A stretch of 64,000 bases of DNA from Cryphonectria parasitica EP155 (taxonomy: Eukaryota; Ascomycota; Sordariomycetes; Diaporthales; Cryphonectriaceae): NCBI RefSeq assembly GCF_011745365.1, contig NW_024468909.1:1426001-1490000 (forward strand), in the 5' to 3' direction. Below the pieces are notes generated by a model, which was not told where the DNA came from, made no database searches, and worked only from the letters and a program-made list of their open reading frames with translations. The position numbers and the translations under genes were made by a program. Below, one piece after another: positions 44,528 through 56,598 of this stretch (positions are counted from its first letter, which is position 1; the number at the start of each line of letters is the position of its first letter).

Positions 44528-47500
44528 ACGTGAGCCGGCAGACTTACAAACATACACCATGAGAGCTTAGTTCTTGTGTGGCCTCACGGCGCGTCACTCT
44601 CACGAGAGTCGCAGGATGCATTAGCGATGGCGTTCAGGTTGGAGGAACCAAAAAAATTTGAATCGTGGATTGCTTAGGGGTAGAGGAAACCATCGATCAC
44701 TGTTGGCACTTTTCACTTCCCTTTGCAGAATCTTTGTGGACGGTTTGTGAGCCCGATGTTTCGACACGCTCATGCCCAGTTACCGGATAGTACAAGGCGC
44801 AGAGTACGACGTACTCACCGGCGAAGGCGGCCTCTGGGCATGCTCCCATCTGCTCAAATGGAGAACGCTTGTCGTCTTGTTTCCTCTTTCATGGAACGAG
44901 CGTTCGAGAACCCCAAGCGCCTGGCTCACAACGCCTGCTGTGAATGGGATGCTTGCCCTAGGCGAAGCCACTTCCGCGTGTTAGTGGGGTGAAAATCGAC
45001 CACGTTCTGAACAACACGGTGCCGTTCTTCAGATGACCAAGGTCATAACAAACGATGGCTATTGTCACGAACGTTTCTCGGTGTGGAGATTTTCAGTCAT
45101 GATAGCTGCTCCTCAGTTACTTGTCAAATCCGAGGCTCGATTGCCGAATGCACATCTTGCTTTCACTTTACAAGAATACTCTCGAGTGCCTGACCAATGC
45201 CACACACAACATGCGCCAGAGCCTAGAACTCAGGTAATATGCCAAGGCGAGAAAGCCTACAAGCTCCCAATCTCGTATCTTGTGCAGTTAGGGAGGCTTC
45301 GTAGGTCACGGACGAAGAGGTCAGCCTGTTTTTGGTTGTATGGCAAGCACTGACGATCACTGAGAATCAGCCGGTTCTGTCGACCATTTGGTGGAAGGAG
45401 GGAAGGAGAAGGCGAGGAGGGGCTCAAAAGGCGTGGCCCATACCTCGGAAGGCAGACCTTTCTCCTTTCTCCTCCCGCTGCGTTAAATGTCCCGTTATTC
45501 GCCCGGTCCTTTTCCAGCCCACCTTTTCCGCGTTCACTCACGCATAAGCACTTCCGCTTCTCCTGTCCTACCTCAACCATGGGATCTACAGTCAACGCTT
45601 TAGCCTCCGCTCTTGTGCGACATATTACCAGCTCTGATGGCGTTCGCCGTTGGTTGATATCATACGATACTTGAGCTAATCACTGCTGGGATCATCTCTG
45701 GTATGGACATATCATTCCAACATGGCGTCACTGGCGCTGCTCTTGCATGTGATAGAGCTTGCTGGTACGACGGACAACCCGTCAACACAACCTTGAGTAC
45801 CAAGTTTCCCTAGATACAGAGCTGACCTGTCTGTCGTCTTTGATAAGGCCACAGCACCACAGTCGCTTGGGCAGCCTTGGGACGGTAGCTGTGGCGGACA
45901 GGGCATATAGTAGGCAGCCATCCGGGACCTTCACGCACGAGTATGGTGGAACTCGGAAAGCTGGCTGGTTTCGCACTCTCGGAACGACCCCGCATCAGGG
46001 CACAAATTGTTGCGTCGTGGCGTAGGCTGGTATTGCCTCCTCCAAAAGTAAGGGCGCCACAAGCATGAAAGCATGTGCCGCTCTGGTGTTGCGGACACTC
46101 GAAAGCTTCCGCCTCCAGCATCTGGCGGATTCCCACAAGGCTGCTGTGGCATACAAAAGACTCACTGTGTGGCTTTACGGTCCAGGCAATCGGATGGAAC
46201 CATGTCGGGTACCGATAGCGCGGACTCGTCCTGCCAACATAATAATGATAATCATGTGTCATATGTCAGCGGTGGTGCTGACTGAGGACTACCAGATGCA
46301 CTACCTTGAAGACCAGCCACCAGGCTAGGAGCATGGCTGGGAACATGCTCGGTTTCCTCTTGCGCCGGCCGAGCCTGAATGTTGCCTGGGCAAAGGGATC
46401 ACTTTCGTGCAACGGCGTGCCGCTCGGTCACAAGCGTAACATATCACCTTCGAAGCCCCAATAAGCCAGCGCCATGCAGCAGTCTGCTTTCCTGGTCACG
46501 TTGCCTTGTTTTCCTCGAGCGGCGCAACCAGAGGGAAACACGAGAATAGGGCCGCCCTGGCCCCCACAGTAGTTCGGAGGATTTCAATGGACTGCGTGAT
46601 AAAGCTTGGAGATGTCCTTTCTTGACCCGTAGCCCGAGTTGACGAGGGTAGCTAGCGCTTTCGAACAATATGCGCAAGTATGACTGAGTGACTGACTTCC
46701 AAGAAAGTACCCAAAGATCACGCACGAATCGGTCTCTCCCCTGCAGGCTTCAAGCATGCAAAAGCAGCGCTCACTATCGCGTACCCCTGGTTGTCAAGAC
46801 GCTAACCATATAGGCTTTGTTAGAATCTGCGAATCGAACGAGCCTAGTCTGGCTCAACACGAAGTTCTCAACGTTGACCAACCCTGTGCCATTTTACGAT
46901 CCTCCACACCACACCCCGCAGAGCCGTCGCTGGAGCTAATTGCTTGGCTGGATGATGACCTGCATAAGCTTGTCAGCGCGGTCACCGCTGACGTCCTTTG
47001 CAGCCTCTCCCCATCCCTATAGGAGGACGTTGAGGTCTGCACGCACCTCGAGGTATCTCACCGAAAGTCCATTACCAAAGTTGCCGAACTGGAGAGGAGA
47101 AACTATCATAGTCTCAGACGCAACTCAGAGACACGCAGCGCTCTAGTGTGTGACCCGTCCATTCCCTGCTACAAACTAACCCACAACTATCCTGCTCGTA
47201 TTAGCAGTGAGTGCTATTGGGGGGGTGGTATTTACGAAGGAGGAGAAGAGTGGTTGCCAGCGCACAAGACAGGGAAGAAAGAAGAAGAAGAAGAAGAAGA
47301 AAAAGAAGAAGAAGAAGTGGTTGTTGTCACCCTGGCAGCCTTGAACGCATTATCCTGTCGATTCGAAATGTCCTGTCAAGAAGAGGCCTGTCGTCATGGG
47401 AAACGACTGGATGTCAGCCTCGATGCTAAGTCAACAGGGGTTCCCCTCGGCTGCCACACCAATGTCCTCGGTTGCAGCAAACCAGCCAACACAACTTTTC

Positions 47501-48090
47501 TCATTCGCTTGTGCTGCATGACAACGCAGCCGGGGTGTAGCTGCTGCATTACGTCCCCAGCCATATGTTGGGCACATAGTGCTCTCGTCATGCAAGCTTG
47601 TGCAGACAGCGGTCCTGGAGAGAGAGAGAGAGAGAGAGAGAGAAAACCCTGCGCATCACCGAGATCCAGGCAAAGTGCGGCACGCTCTACAGGCCGGTCA
47701 CAAATCCCTCGCATGGCAATTAAGGTTACCGCCTGTCTAGCAGGGGTATTCTCGTTGTCGTAACCATGGAGCTGAGCCTTGGGGGAGGGCCGGCACCGTT
47801 GGGCTATCCTCGACGTGGTTGTCGTGGCCGCCAAAGTCCGCTGCCAACCTCGTCCATCCTGGGGTGTTCCCAGGCCAAGCCGCTCCAGGGCACCATCCAT
47901 CCAGAACATGTCACTATTGTTCCACTGCACCACCGCCTGCACGGGAAGGTACATGATGCACTTGCTTGATGCCCCCCCCCCCCCAGGGCGGGACAAACAA
48001 CCTAGGGTGAAGCGACAGAGGTGCTGCTTCTGCAGAGGATGACGATCTTGGACTACAGCCGACTCATCGGCCTTTGCACGTTCTTCTTCC
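44528..48090. other. Gene-poor region (3.6 kb)
   Basis: I find no protein family, tRNA or clear exon structure. Open frames up to 252 codons occur (for example 47394-48152, minus) but lack ATG starts, domains or supporting splice sites. The last part holds a GAA-rich purine tract (about 47276-47318), a GA repeat (about 47622-47642) and a C13 run (47972-47984). It may contain regulatory DNA for the surface-protein gene or degenerate mobile sequence. Confidence 0.4.
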
Positions 48091-48425
48091 TTCTCTATCA
48101 CCCTACCCCCCCCCCTCCCCACTCCCCCTCCTCCCTCCCAAGTATTGGTCAAGTATATATAAGGTGTGAGCTGTCCGTGTATAAGACTCCAGCCAGCCTC
48201 CTGTTTTTCGTTTTATTCTCCTCCAGTGCACGCTACCTGTCGTTTCTCAATATTTTGCCTCTCGCTATTAGGTTTCTATCAAGTCATCTTATATATCAGG
48301 TCACCCATATACCCTCGCTACCCCAGTCTACCCTTGAGATCTTTGCTGTCTCAACGTGTTCAAAGCTTTTACACCCCATCTCACACTCTGAACACCACCT
48401 ATCTTGAGTGGAAATCACTGTGAAT
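48091..48425 (+). promoter_or_regulatory. Polypyrimidine tract and TATA box of the surface-protein gene
   Basis: A C/T-only stretch (about 48099-48139) is followed by TATATATAAG at 48154-48163, 263 bp before the ATG at 48426. The leader between them is CT-rich, as usual for strongly expressed fungal genes. Confidence 0.5.
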
Positions 48426-50122
48426 ATGAAGGCATATCTCTCGCTTCTGGTGGCCGTTGTTGCTCCGGCGCTGGCCGAGGATGTTCAGCCTCGCGGAGGC
48501 GGTGGTGGTGGCGGCGGCGGCGGTGGATGGGGTGACAAGTCCACCACGACCGATATCATTTACACTACAAGTATGTGACCTGGATTTTTTCTTTCAGGGC
48601 GTGGAATATCCTCCAACGCAGCAGTCTATTGTCAGGGCTAGAATGGACCCCCTGCTCCGATTCTGGAAGTCTGCTCTCTATGAGTTGGCCAAACAAATTT
48701 TTACCTGTCGCGCCAAAAGCAAGAAGCTGATAAAAGTCACAGCCACGGTCTGCCCTATCACACAGACTACTACGGAGCAGGGGACAACTAAGGTGTGGAC
48801 TGACTACACGACGTCCACTATCGTGGTCACTAGTTGCCCTGGAGGTGACTGTGGCGGCGGCGGCGGCGTGACCGTTCCGGGCCCAACGGCATATACAACC
48901 ACCACGGATGTCGAATAGTAAGTTGCCCCTCAGGTGGTCCAGATACTCCATTAGTCAGTCCTCTAACTTTGCGCAGCACGTACACTACAACGTGTCCTGT
49001 CACTGAGACCGTGACCGGGCCCGGCACCACCTACACCCAAACGTACACGACCACTTCTGTCTGCAAGGTGAGTTCCATACCGCATCTAGGGCTTCATGAC
49101 GGCTGTCTTATATTCTGACCTTGCAAATAGACACTTGTGCCTTCCACGTACTATACGACCATTCCAGGGCCAACATCTTATGCTACGGTATGTCTTTAGT
49201 GCGAAGCTTCAGTTCCTCGTCCATTCCGTGTCCATGCTGACCTTCTTAAACGTGATTTAGACGGGCGTCGTCGACTATACTACTTTGACATCTCTCTGCC
49301 CAGTCACCGAGACCAAAACACTCAGTGGTGAGGTTGTGACTGTTACCTGGACTTCCACCGAGGTAATTACATACACTCTCAAGAAAAGAAGAAGCAAAAA
49401 GAAGAAGCAAAAAAGAAGAAACCAAAAATAAGTCCTTGATTCACTAACACCGCTGCCAGACAATCGTCACCGAAGTGCCCACAAAAATTTATACCACAGA
49501 GTCCCTTCCAGGCTACACTGAGACAGCTGCGGCCACTGCGTACACCACTATTACTTCCCTGTGTCCTTACTACACAACAATTACCGAAGGTGGCCAGACC
49601 TATACGCAAACCCTGACTAGCACCGAGACGATTGTGACCAAGGTCCCTACGGCTATAGCCAGCACAGTCTACACCACATCCGCGACGACTGCCTATGAGA
49701 CGACTGAAACCTATGTGACTGAGACCTACCCCGTCACTTCGTACACTACTGTGGCGCAAGGATCCACGACGGTGGTTGAGGTGACTCAGACTCATTACGT
49801 CTCCGTGACCAAAGTCTACGCGACAACCGAAGTCTACCCAGTGACTAGCACCAAGGCAGTTGACACGACTGTCGAGGTCACTGTAGGCTCGGGCCAGACC
49901 GTGTCTGCCTACACTACCTATGTGGTGACACAGAATGGCACCGCCTACTTAACCACGTCGCTGCAGCCGACGACATCACTCATTCCTACCACGCGGACGA
50001 CCACTGCCGGGACGGTCACCTCGAGCTCTTCCCCAACGGTGGTGACCGCTGGTGCCGACTCGCAGAACAAGCCAGCAGTTGCTCTGCTTGCTGGTATGTT
50101 TGGTCTGATGGCTCTTTTCTAA
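48426..50122 (+). CDS. Thr-rich GPI-type cell-surface protein
   Basis: Six exons: 48426-48570, 48743-48917, 48977-49067, 49131-49187, 49261-49362 and 49460-50122 (410 aa). A signal peptide (MKAYLSLLVAVVAPALAEDV) is followed by a Gly run. Repeats of the type YTTxTxxCPVTETxT follow, one per middle exon, then a long Thr/Tyr/Val-rich stalk. The C-terminus is a Ser/Thr stretch, a small-residue site (about AGADSQNK) and a hydrophobic tail ending at the stop, as in GPI-anchored wall proteins. It is probably heavily O-mannosylated and located in the cell wall or plasma membrane; adhesion is a guess. No catalytic domain is seen. Confidence 0.85.
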
Positions 50123-51410
50123 GCACCCCCACGAGCCAGCCTTTTCCGAACAGGAAAAAGAAAAGAAGAACCGAAAGTGACCAACTCTACTTTCGATGGC
50201 CTACACATACACGACCGTTCCATGATTTCTTACGCTCCTTATGACCAACGCTGGCTATGACTTTCAAAACCATGATGAGAAATTCCCCAATTGTAATGAC
50301 TGGTGGTAATACGGTTGGGCGGTGGCGGAGTGGCTTTGTTTGGCGCGGACTCTTGAAAAAAAACAAAAACTATTTTCTCTACTTTCCCTTTTCTTCTTTC
50401 TTCCTCTTTTGCTTTTCGGGGATCGGGGGTCCAGGGAAAGGAGGCCGGACGGACGGACGGATGAGGGGGGTTTTTCACAAGCCACAGCAGGACAAGCTGC
50501 TATACGAACTGGGTGGGTACTTCCTAATACCGGCGCTTGAAGATACATGCACTTCATAGCAGTCTAGTTTTGACTTCTTGTAAATATACTTGAATTTGTC
50601 TCGGGATGTATTTTACGATGGGCACAAGCCCAGATGTGCTCCAACAAGGACAGCGTCAACCATACATCATCGCGTTTGCAGTGTTATATTTTGACCCAAC
50701 ACTCCTTTTGAGCGCTTCCCTACTCTCCAATACCACAACCCCCTCCCATCAGCTCGGTATCTCCTATTTCTAGCACAGTTCTACCATCCATCAACCCGCT
50801 TTCCCCACGGGGGCGGATCCTAGCATAATGGATTACCCCTCCCGCAATTCTCTGATGGAGTTTAGGACCAAAAGGGCACAAAAACTACCATCACCGCATA
50901 TCCTCCTCGTATTCCTACTCACTACATGTTAGCGCAAAACTATGTGATCCACCACGTGCCACCCAACCGACATCCGGGGGGGAATGAGGGGGGGGGGGGG
51001 TTTTCTCTTTTAAAATTACTACTTTATACTACTCCATTAGTTCAAGAAACAGCTCTAGATCTGCCAAGAGAAGATCGTCCAGGCAAAAAGAACAGTATCA
51101 AAAAAGAAAAAAGAAGAAGAAAGGGCCGTGGGATACAGGAGGAAGAGTCATGCAAGGGGGTTATCACGACTGTTTTTAAGGTTATCTGGTGGGGTTGCGG
51201 AGCCAAAGGCTAAAAGAATCCTCCTCTCCAGCCCCACGAGGCTTCTGCTGCAGGTGTCGATCAGAGAGGCCCCACACCCTGCATGTACCATGTAAGCACT
51301 GTACTGAAATAGTAGTTGGCGGCATGGGTAGTCAAGTAGGTTCGATTGTTCCCGGGTCCCCGATGAGCAAAAGTCCAGCTCCAGAAGAGAAAGAAAGAAG
51401 GAAGAAGAAG

Positions 51411-51453
<43 letters not shown>

Positions 51454-51610
51454 CTGTCTTGCAGTGAAGGGGTTTTCTTAGGTGATTCGGAATATCTACC
51501 ACACAAGACACTCGGCGTCAGTCCTGCATATTATTCTGAGATAGACAACCAGAACGCAGACTGTAAGAAGAGCAGAAAGAAAGTGAACCACGGGCACCAC
51601 ATGGTTCCCC
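50123..51610. repeat. Convergent 3' region with (GA)19 repeat
   Basis: About 1.5 kb between the surface-protein gene and the DUF2235 gene. A (GA)19 tract occupies 51413-51450 and a G-run 50988-51000. I see no supported gene. Confidence 0.5.
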
Positions 51611-53423
51611 TCAACGATCCTTGGCAGTCGCCTCCGAGTCACCAGCAGCGGTCCTGACTGCCGAATGCTTCCTGCTGCCACGTCTCTGGAGGTCCTCAAT
51701 GCCCATGTTCTCGACATAATCAAGGATAGGTGGCGTACCACCAGCCAGCTCCAACATTCTTAGCTCGTAATGGCCCATCTCAGCCTCCTCCAGGACCTTT
51801 CTGGGCAGGTCCTCATCGCCCTCGTACTGCCAGATCCACTTCCCATCCGGCTTCTTCTTGAGCTCCCACCCGGCGTCGGTCAGCGCCTCGGCACCCCACC
51901 GCCTCTTGTCATCGTAGCCGAGACCGTCCACGGCCAGGCGGATGCGCACCGAGGGGTGGATCTTCTCGCAGGTATCCTCGAGGTACTCGGGCAGCTCCTT
52001 GCCGTTGTAGGTGTTGAGCTTGTGGTATCTGCCTGGAGAGCGGACGATGCTGCCCGTCAAGGTGTATACGGGACTGTGAGCGCGGAGAATGGCGCCCGTT
52101 GCCCATGGTCTGAAAGGGTGGTTGTTCTCGAGGATCTCATCGTTGGCCCATTTGTAGTACTTGGGTGGGACGACCTTGGACGCCTGCTCTTTGAGTCCGT
52201 CGGGGACCTTGCTCTTGACGGCGCTAATTACCTTGGGTGCCTTTTCCTTGGGTGCTGGGGCTTCTTTGGTGGGCACGGCGGCCGCCATGGGATGTTCGCG
52301 GTAGTATCTCTCCGTATCAGCCAGCATTCGACGTAGAGATCCTTCGTCAAACTCGACACCCACTTCAACGAGTTGGTCCATCATCCCTGGTGACACCAGT
52401 CACTTAATTAGCACACACCAGCTCGGGACCATGACGCAAGAGCACAGTGGGGGTGGGGACTTGCAGGCCATAGACATGTTGGCAATTCCCTGGTCGGGCC
52501 AGCCACCGCCAACATTGCCGTGGTTTCCAGGAAACCAGACCTGGCGGAGATCAGTGTACGCCTTGCTCGATACACCACGTTCCCATATAGAGGGACTAAA
52601 TGGCGGCCGGGGCTCGTCAAGCGCAATCGCATGAAAAGCATACTCGACCCGATCTGACAGCGAAGTGTCGTAGAACCGGAACTCGGAAGTCGTATGATCA
52701 ATGCCTAGCTTTTTCATCCACGGGATAGACGGGACCCCGAGGCTTCCAACGGTGTCGAAAACCGCTACAGCCTTGACCGTGATGAGCTTCCCGGCACCGC
52801 CGTGCTCGAACACTCGTGTGTACCCTTTCTCGAGAAGCCTTCGTCGATATTCTAACACAGCTTCATCGCCCATAGGCTTTTCCTCAAAAGGGACGCCGGG
52901 GAATGGATCTCTGTAGATCTTGGTCCGCCAGTTCTGCATGTCTTTGAAGATGGGGAAAAAGTACTCCATGCCTTCTCGGGTAAGAAGCCCCAGGTTCCCA
53001 ATCATACCGGCGATGCTTCGGGCGGTAAAGGCGCCGCGGGAGAAGCCGATGAGGATGATCTCGTCACCATCGACATAGTTGGCACAGATGAAGGAGTAGC
53101 TCTCGCGCATGTTCTAGCCTCCGTTATCAGCAGCAGAGAAATCTTTTTGGGGGACCAAGATTGAAGAAAGGATCATTCATTACTTCTGCAACGCCGGTGC
53201 CGAAAGCACCGCCTGTGAATGCGTCCGCCATCGTGCTCCCAGTACCCACACCAGATTGGTAATAGATGACCTGGACGCTTCCATCACTACAATTTCGGTT
53301 GAAAGATCGAGCCAGCCGTGTGACATTGGAAGGAGGCTGAGGCCTGCCCTTCTCGAAGCCTTTGTCCGAGTTCATCCATGTTCCGTCGCAACAGATGATG
53401 AGCCTCTTCTTCTGCCGAGCCAT
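51611..53423 (-). CDS. DUF2235 (Tle1-like) alpha/beta hydrolase
   Basis: Minus-strand exons are 53423-53184, 53113-52465 and 52386-51611 (554 aa). The start MARQKKRLIICCDGTWMNSD and the nucleophile motif IGFSRGAFTAR (GxSxG) are diagnostic of DUF2235. The later segment WFPGNHGNVGGGWPDQGIAN holds the likely catalytic His, as in Tle1-type enzymes. Bacterial members include type VI phospholipase A effectors; fungal members are uncharacterised, so lipase activity is inferred. The second intron uses a GC-AG pair (T|GCAAGT at 52464). The C-terminal third carries a Lys/Ala/Pro linker and is fungus-type. No signal peptide is seen. Confidence 0.9.
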
Positions 53424-54311
53424 TTGGGACTCTTGGCCTGGTTTTCACTGTTCTTGTTGGTGTCCGAGTCGGCTGTTGATCTAGGTTCTCTATAGGGCAT
53501 GCATGTAAGTATGTTGTGGTCCAACCAGAAGGATGTTGGGCAAAAGGAGCCACAAAGGGAGGTGTTGATGGCCTTTGGCCCTTGATGACATTGTCTGAAG
53601 GATGCAGAAGTGATGATCGATCACTGTTGACAGTCTTGTTTCAAACCTGGTAATGGTGATGATCAATCACAGCAGGTGCAACCCAGGACCACAACTGTTG
53701 AAGAGAGGAAAGTGCTGAGGACAAGGCCCAGGATATGAGGTGGGGCCAAATGATGTAAGATGATTGGTCAATTCACCACGTTATGCTAGACGACTTAGTA
53801 CATCACAGCTACTGCTGATGATGTGTCTGAATAGATAATTGGTCTCGCAGCAGAAATTCAGCAGTCAGTTCCCTTCTGAACTCTGGAGACCACAAGTCCG
53901 CCCTGCTCGCGCCGATTATCTATTCACACCTCCATGTTGTGATTGCTTCATATGATCACACTCAACGCATATTCCTGAATGTACCCAAACCCTCCTCTAA
54001 AAAAAGGATGATCGAGTTGGCACACAGAAATTTCTGTTGCGAGGGCCAGACATCTGTGCGCAAGTTCTAAACCAGCCTTTGAGGTTCCGAGCTACCAGGC
54101 GACGTGTCGAGTGTAGAGGCAGCTGCTGTCAATCAGATGTCTGCTTCCCTTGTCAGTGTACAACTACTCATCAAAAGAGGAACCCCAAAGAGCTCTCACC
54201 TCTCCCTGTTTTGATTTCTTCCTCTTGTTCAGGCAACACAAAAGGTAGAAAAGAAGTGACTTTGCCCTGTGCCTTCTCCTTTCCTCCTCCTCCTCCTCCT
54301 CAACTACCATT
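53424..54311. promoter_or_regulatory. DUF2235 gene promoter region
   Basis: About 0.9 kb. No gene is seen. A (CCT)n run of about six units at 54281-54300 lies just beyond the 3' end of the next gene. Confidence 0.35.
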
Positions 54312-55030
54312 TTACTGGTACTGGGCGACTGCTGCAGTCTGCGCAGCAGCACCCAGACCCAGCTCACTCTCGATCTGAAGACGCGCTACCGAGTCAGCGC
54401 TATATGACACACTGGGGCGCTTCTTCTTCCAGTCGGATTCGGAGGGCGGAGATGGCAGGATGTCAATGGTGGTGGGAGGCAAGGGACCCAGACGCAGGGC
54501 ATTGGCGGCGTCGATCTCGAGGTGGTGCTTCAGCGCAGCCAGACACTGGTGGTAATAGGCGATTCTCATCTTGGTGAGGAGGAGAGACCGTTGCTTCAAG
54601 CCGCGCCACCTGTGAAAGAAAACGTCAGTGTCCCTGAATGCGTTACAAGAATGGTTTGGAGGGAGGAGGAATGGGTCATGGGGAAAACGTACTGGTCAAC
54701 CAAGAACGCGAATGTCCCGCGATACCTTCCAGCACCCTGGTGATTGGCAAGAAAGGCCTCGCGACCAGCCAAAAGACGTCTCAGCAGCTCAACGACGTGT
54801 TTTGGATGACAACGCCAGCCTAGAAGCGTAGCGATGTCGTCGGCGAGGCCAGGTATGTCTCTGAACTGGCGAAGGGCCCAGAACGTCCGCAACACAGCGA
54901 TCGTGTTCTTGCGCACCGTGTCGGACAGCGAGAACGCACGAGGCTTGAAGAGTTCGAGCTTCAAGTGGTGAGATATTGCCTTGTTACTGAAGCGGAAACC
55001 GCGTGGCTGAGGGCAGAAGGTGGTACGCAT
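54312..55030 (-). CDS. Uncharacterised fungal protein, 211 aa
   Basis: Exons on the minus strand are 55030-54693 and 54609-54312. The intron (83 nt) has donor CA|GTACGT and acceptor TTCACAG and joins ...FLVDQ to WRGLKQRS... in frame. ATG 55030 (MRTTFCPQ...) is the first true ATG; an upstream in-frame codon is GTG. The protein is basic, Leu-rich in the first half (for example HPKHVVELLRRLLAGREAFL) and without a recognisable family, signal peptide or membrane helix. The joined frame and good splice signals argue for a real gene. I do not assign a function. Confidence 0.55.
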
Positions 55031-56598
55031 GTTGGAAATGGTGGAGATATCCCGTCGAGGTGGTGTTTGGAAAAAGGATTCACACTGTTTGGGTGTTTTG
55101 GGGGGGGGGGGGGTTGGATGTTGTAAACGCAGGTTGGCCTGGTGAAAGTAGAGGCTCCCACTATCAGTAGAAAGCACAGATACTAGAATTTTCTGTACAG
55201 TCGATCTCTTCCATACAATGCGCTTCGCTCGCCTCGTGGGGAACTGATGGTAATGTGACCTTATTCACAGGAGCGGTATTCAATCCAGCTGCTGCCACAA
55301 CTTGAACTTTTCAATGGTTCTGGTCTGCATTTCGATGTTGTTGCCAGCACCTCGTGTGCAGTTTCATGTGTAGACTCTTCAGAATTTGGCAAAAGTTCTA
55401 CGTTTCGTTCCTTTTCCAGTTTATGTATGTGTTCCTTTCAATTCATGCGTACTTTAAGGAGCTCATACCTAGAATTCTGTGCGTCTCGCGTGAACTTCAC
55501 TTCCTTAAATGTGGCTGATCCATCTCCAACGTCATGGATAAAATACACAATTAAGGCACAGAAAATAATACGTGCGAAATTCGGTATATAGTATATTTGG
55601 AGACAGCATTAGAAAGATCTTGCCAACACATCACATGAGCAGAGCAAGGTATTTACAAACCAGGATAAGAACTGTTGAGATTTGGGATAGAAGCTGCGGT
55701 TGTCTGACCACATATGTGAAAACTCATCAACTCTCAATATGGAAATTGCGTAATTATGTAGACTGGCTGGGCGAGCAATGATATCGACATGAGCTTTTTT
55801 TCTCTGTACACTTAAAATTCTCGAAGTCAGTCCAGCTTAGCTCTAAACCACACGATCACCTATCTTGAAATCTCAAGCGCGTCTCCAGTACAACAAGACG
55901 TGAGCATGTAGATTATGATTATATTTGGAGGTTACTGGATAAATAAGAACGTAATGTAACTCAGGTACTATAAATAGTCAATCATATGACTTCTTAGACC
56001 AATTTACACATACTCTTCATGGAAACCGCTTTTATATGAGCAGTCCTTGACCGCAACATATGATTAACTACCCATTTTCTCTGATCTATTACTAACATCT
56101 CTTCCATTATTCGATACAGAAATCTCCCAGTGGCTCTTTGTTTCATTTTTATATAGTAAGTTTTCGTTTCAAATTATCACCCATTTCCAGAGTCAGGCCC
56201 CCCAGAATGCAGAAGCGACCGTCCCTGAACCCTATCACAGCTTTTGAAAACCAGGACGACCAGCCTGCTTCGTGTGACCAACTTCACCTCTACCAGTTCA
56301 ATGTCCAACGCAGCACAGAAGGAGGGGAAGCGAGTTGAGTTCCCCTCCTTCTCACGGCAGGCAGCGCCACTCAGACGGGGTGAAGTGGGATGTCCGGCAA
56401 AAGCGTGGGGGTTGCCGTCCACTACGACCTGACGTGCACCACCAGATCATCTGGACAGAGGGATGCGTTACCATGGCCTTCTCCGCTTTCCAATGCCAAC
56501 TTGATGACTTGACTCTCATCTCATGCTCACAGTACAGAGAGCATCATCGAGGATACCAGGCTCAACGCCTGTAAATCAAGACTCCGAGACGCTTGGCC
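55031..56598. other. Gene-free block, AT-rich in the middle
   Basis: About 1.57 kb between divergent genes. Bases 55380-56170 are AT-rich: the 60-base lines at 55381 and 55921 have 35% and 30% G+C. No gene, tRNA or repeat structure was recognised in it. Confidence 0.5.

Noticed and set aside
45810..46262. 150-codon ATG frame on the minus strand in the gene-poor interval
   Set aside because: No family resemblance, no splice context and no codon pattern like the neighbours. Kept only as part of the gene-poor observation.
47394..48152. 252-codon open frame on the minus strand
   Set aside because: It starts with TTG, is low in complexity, overlaps the likely promoter of the surface-protein gene and has no domain.
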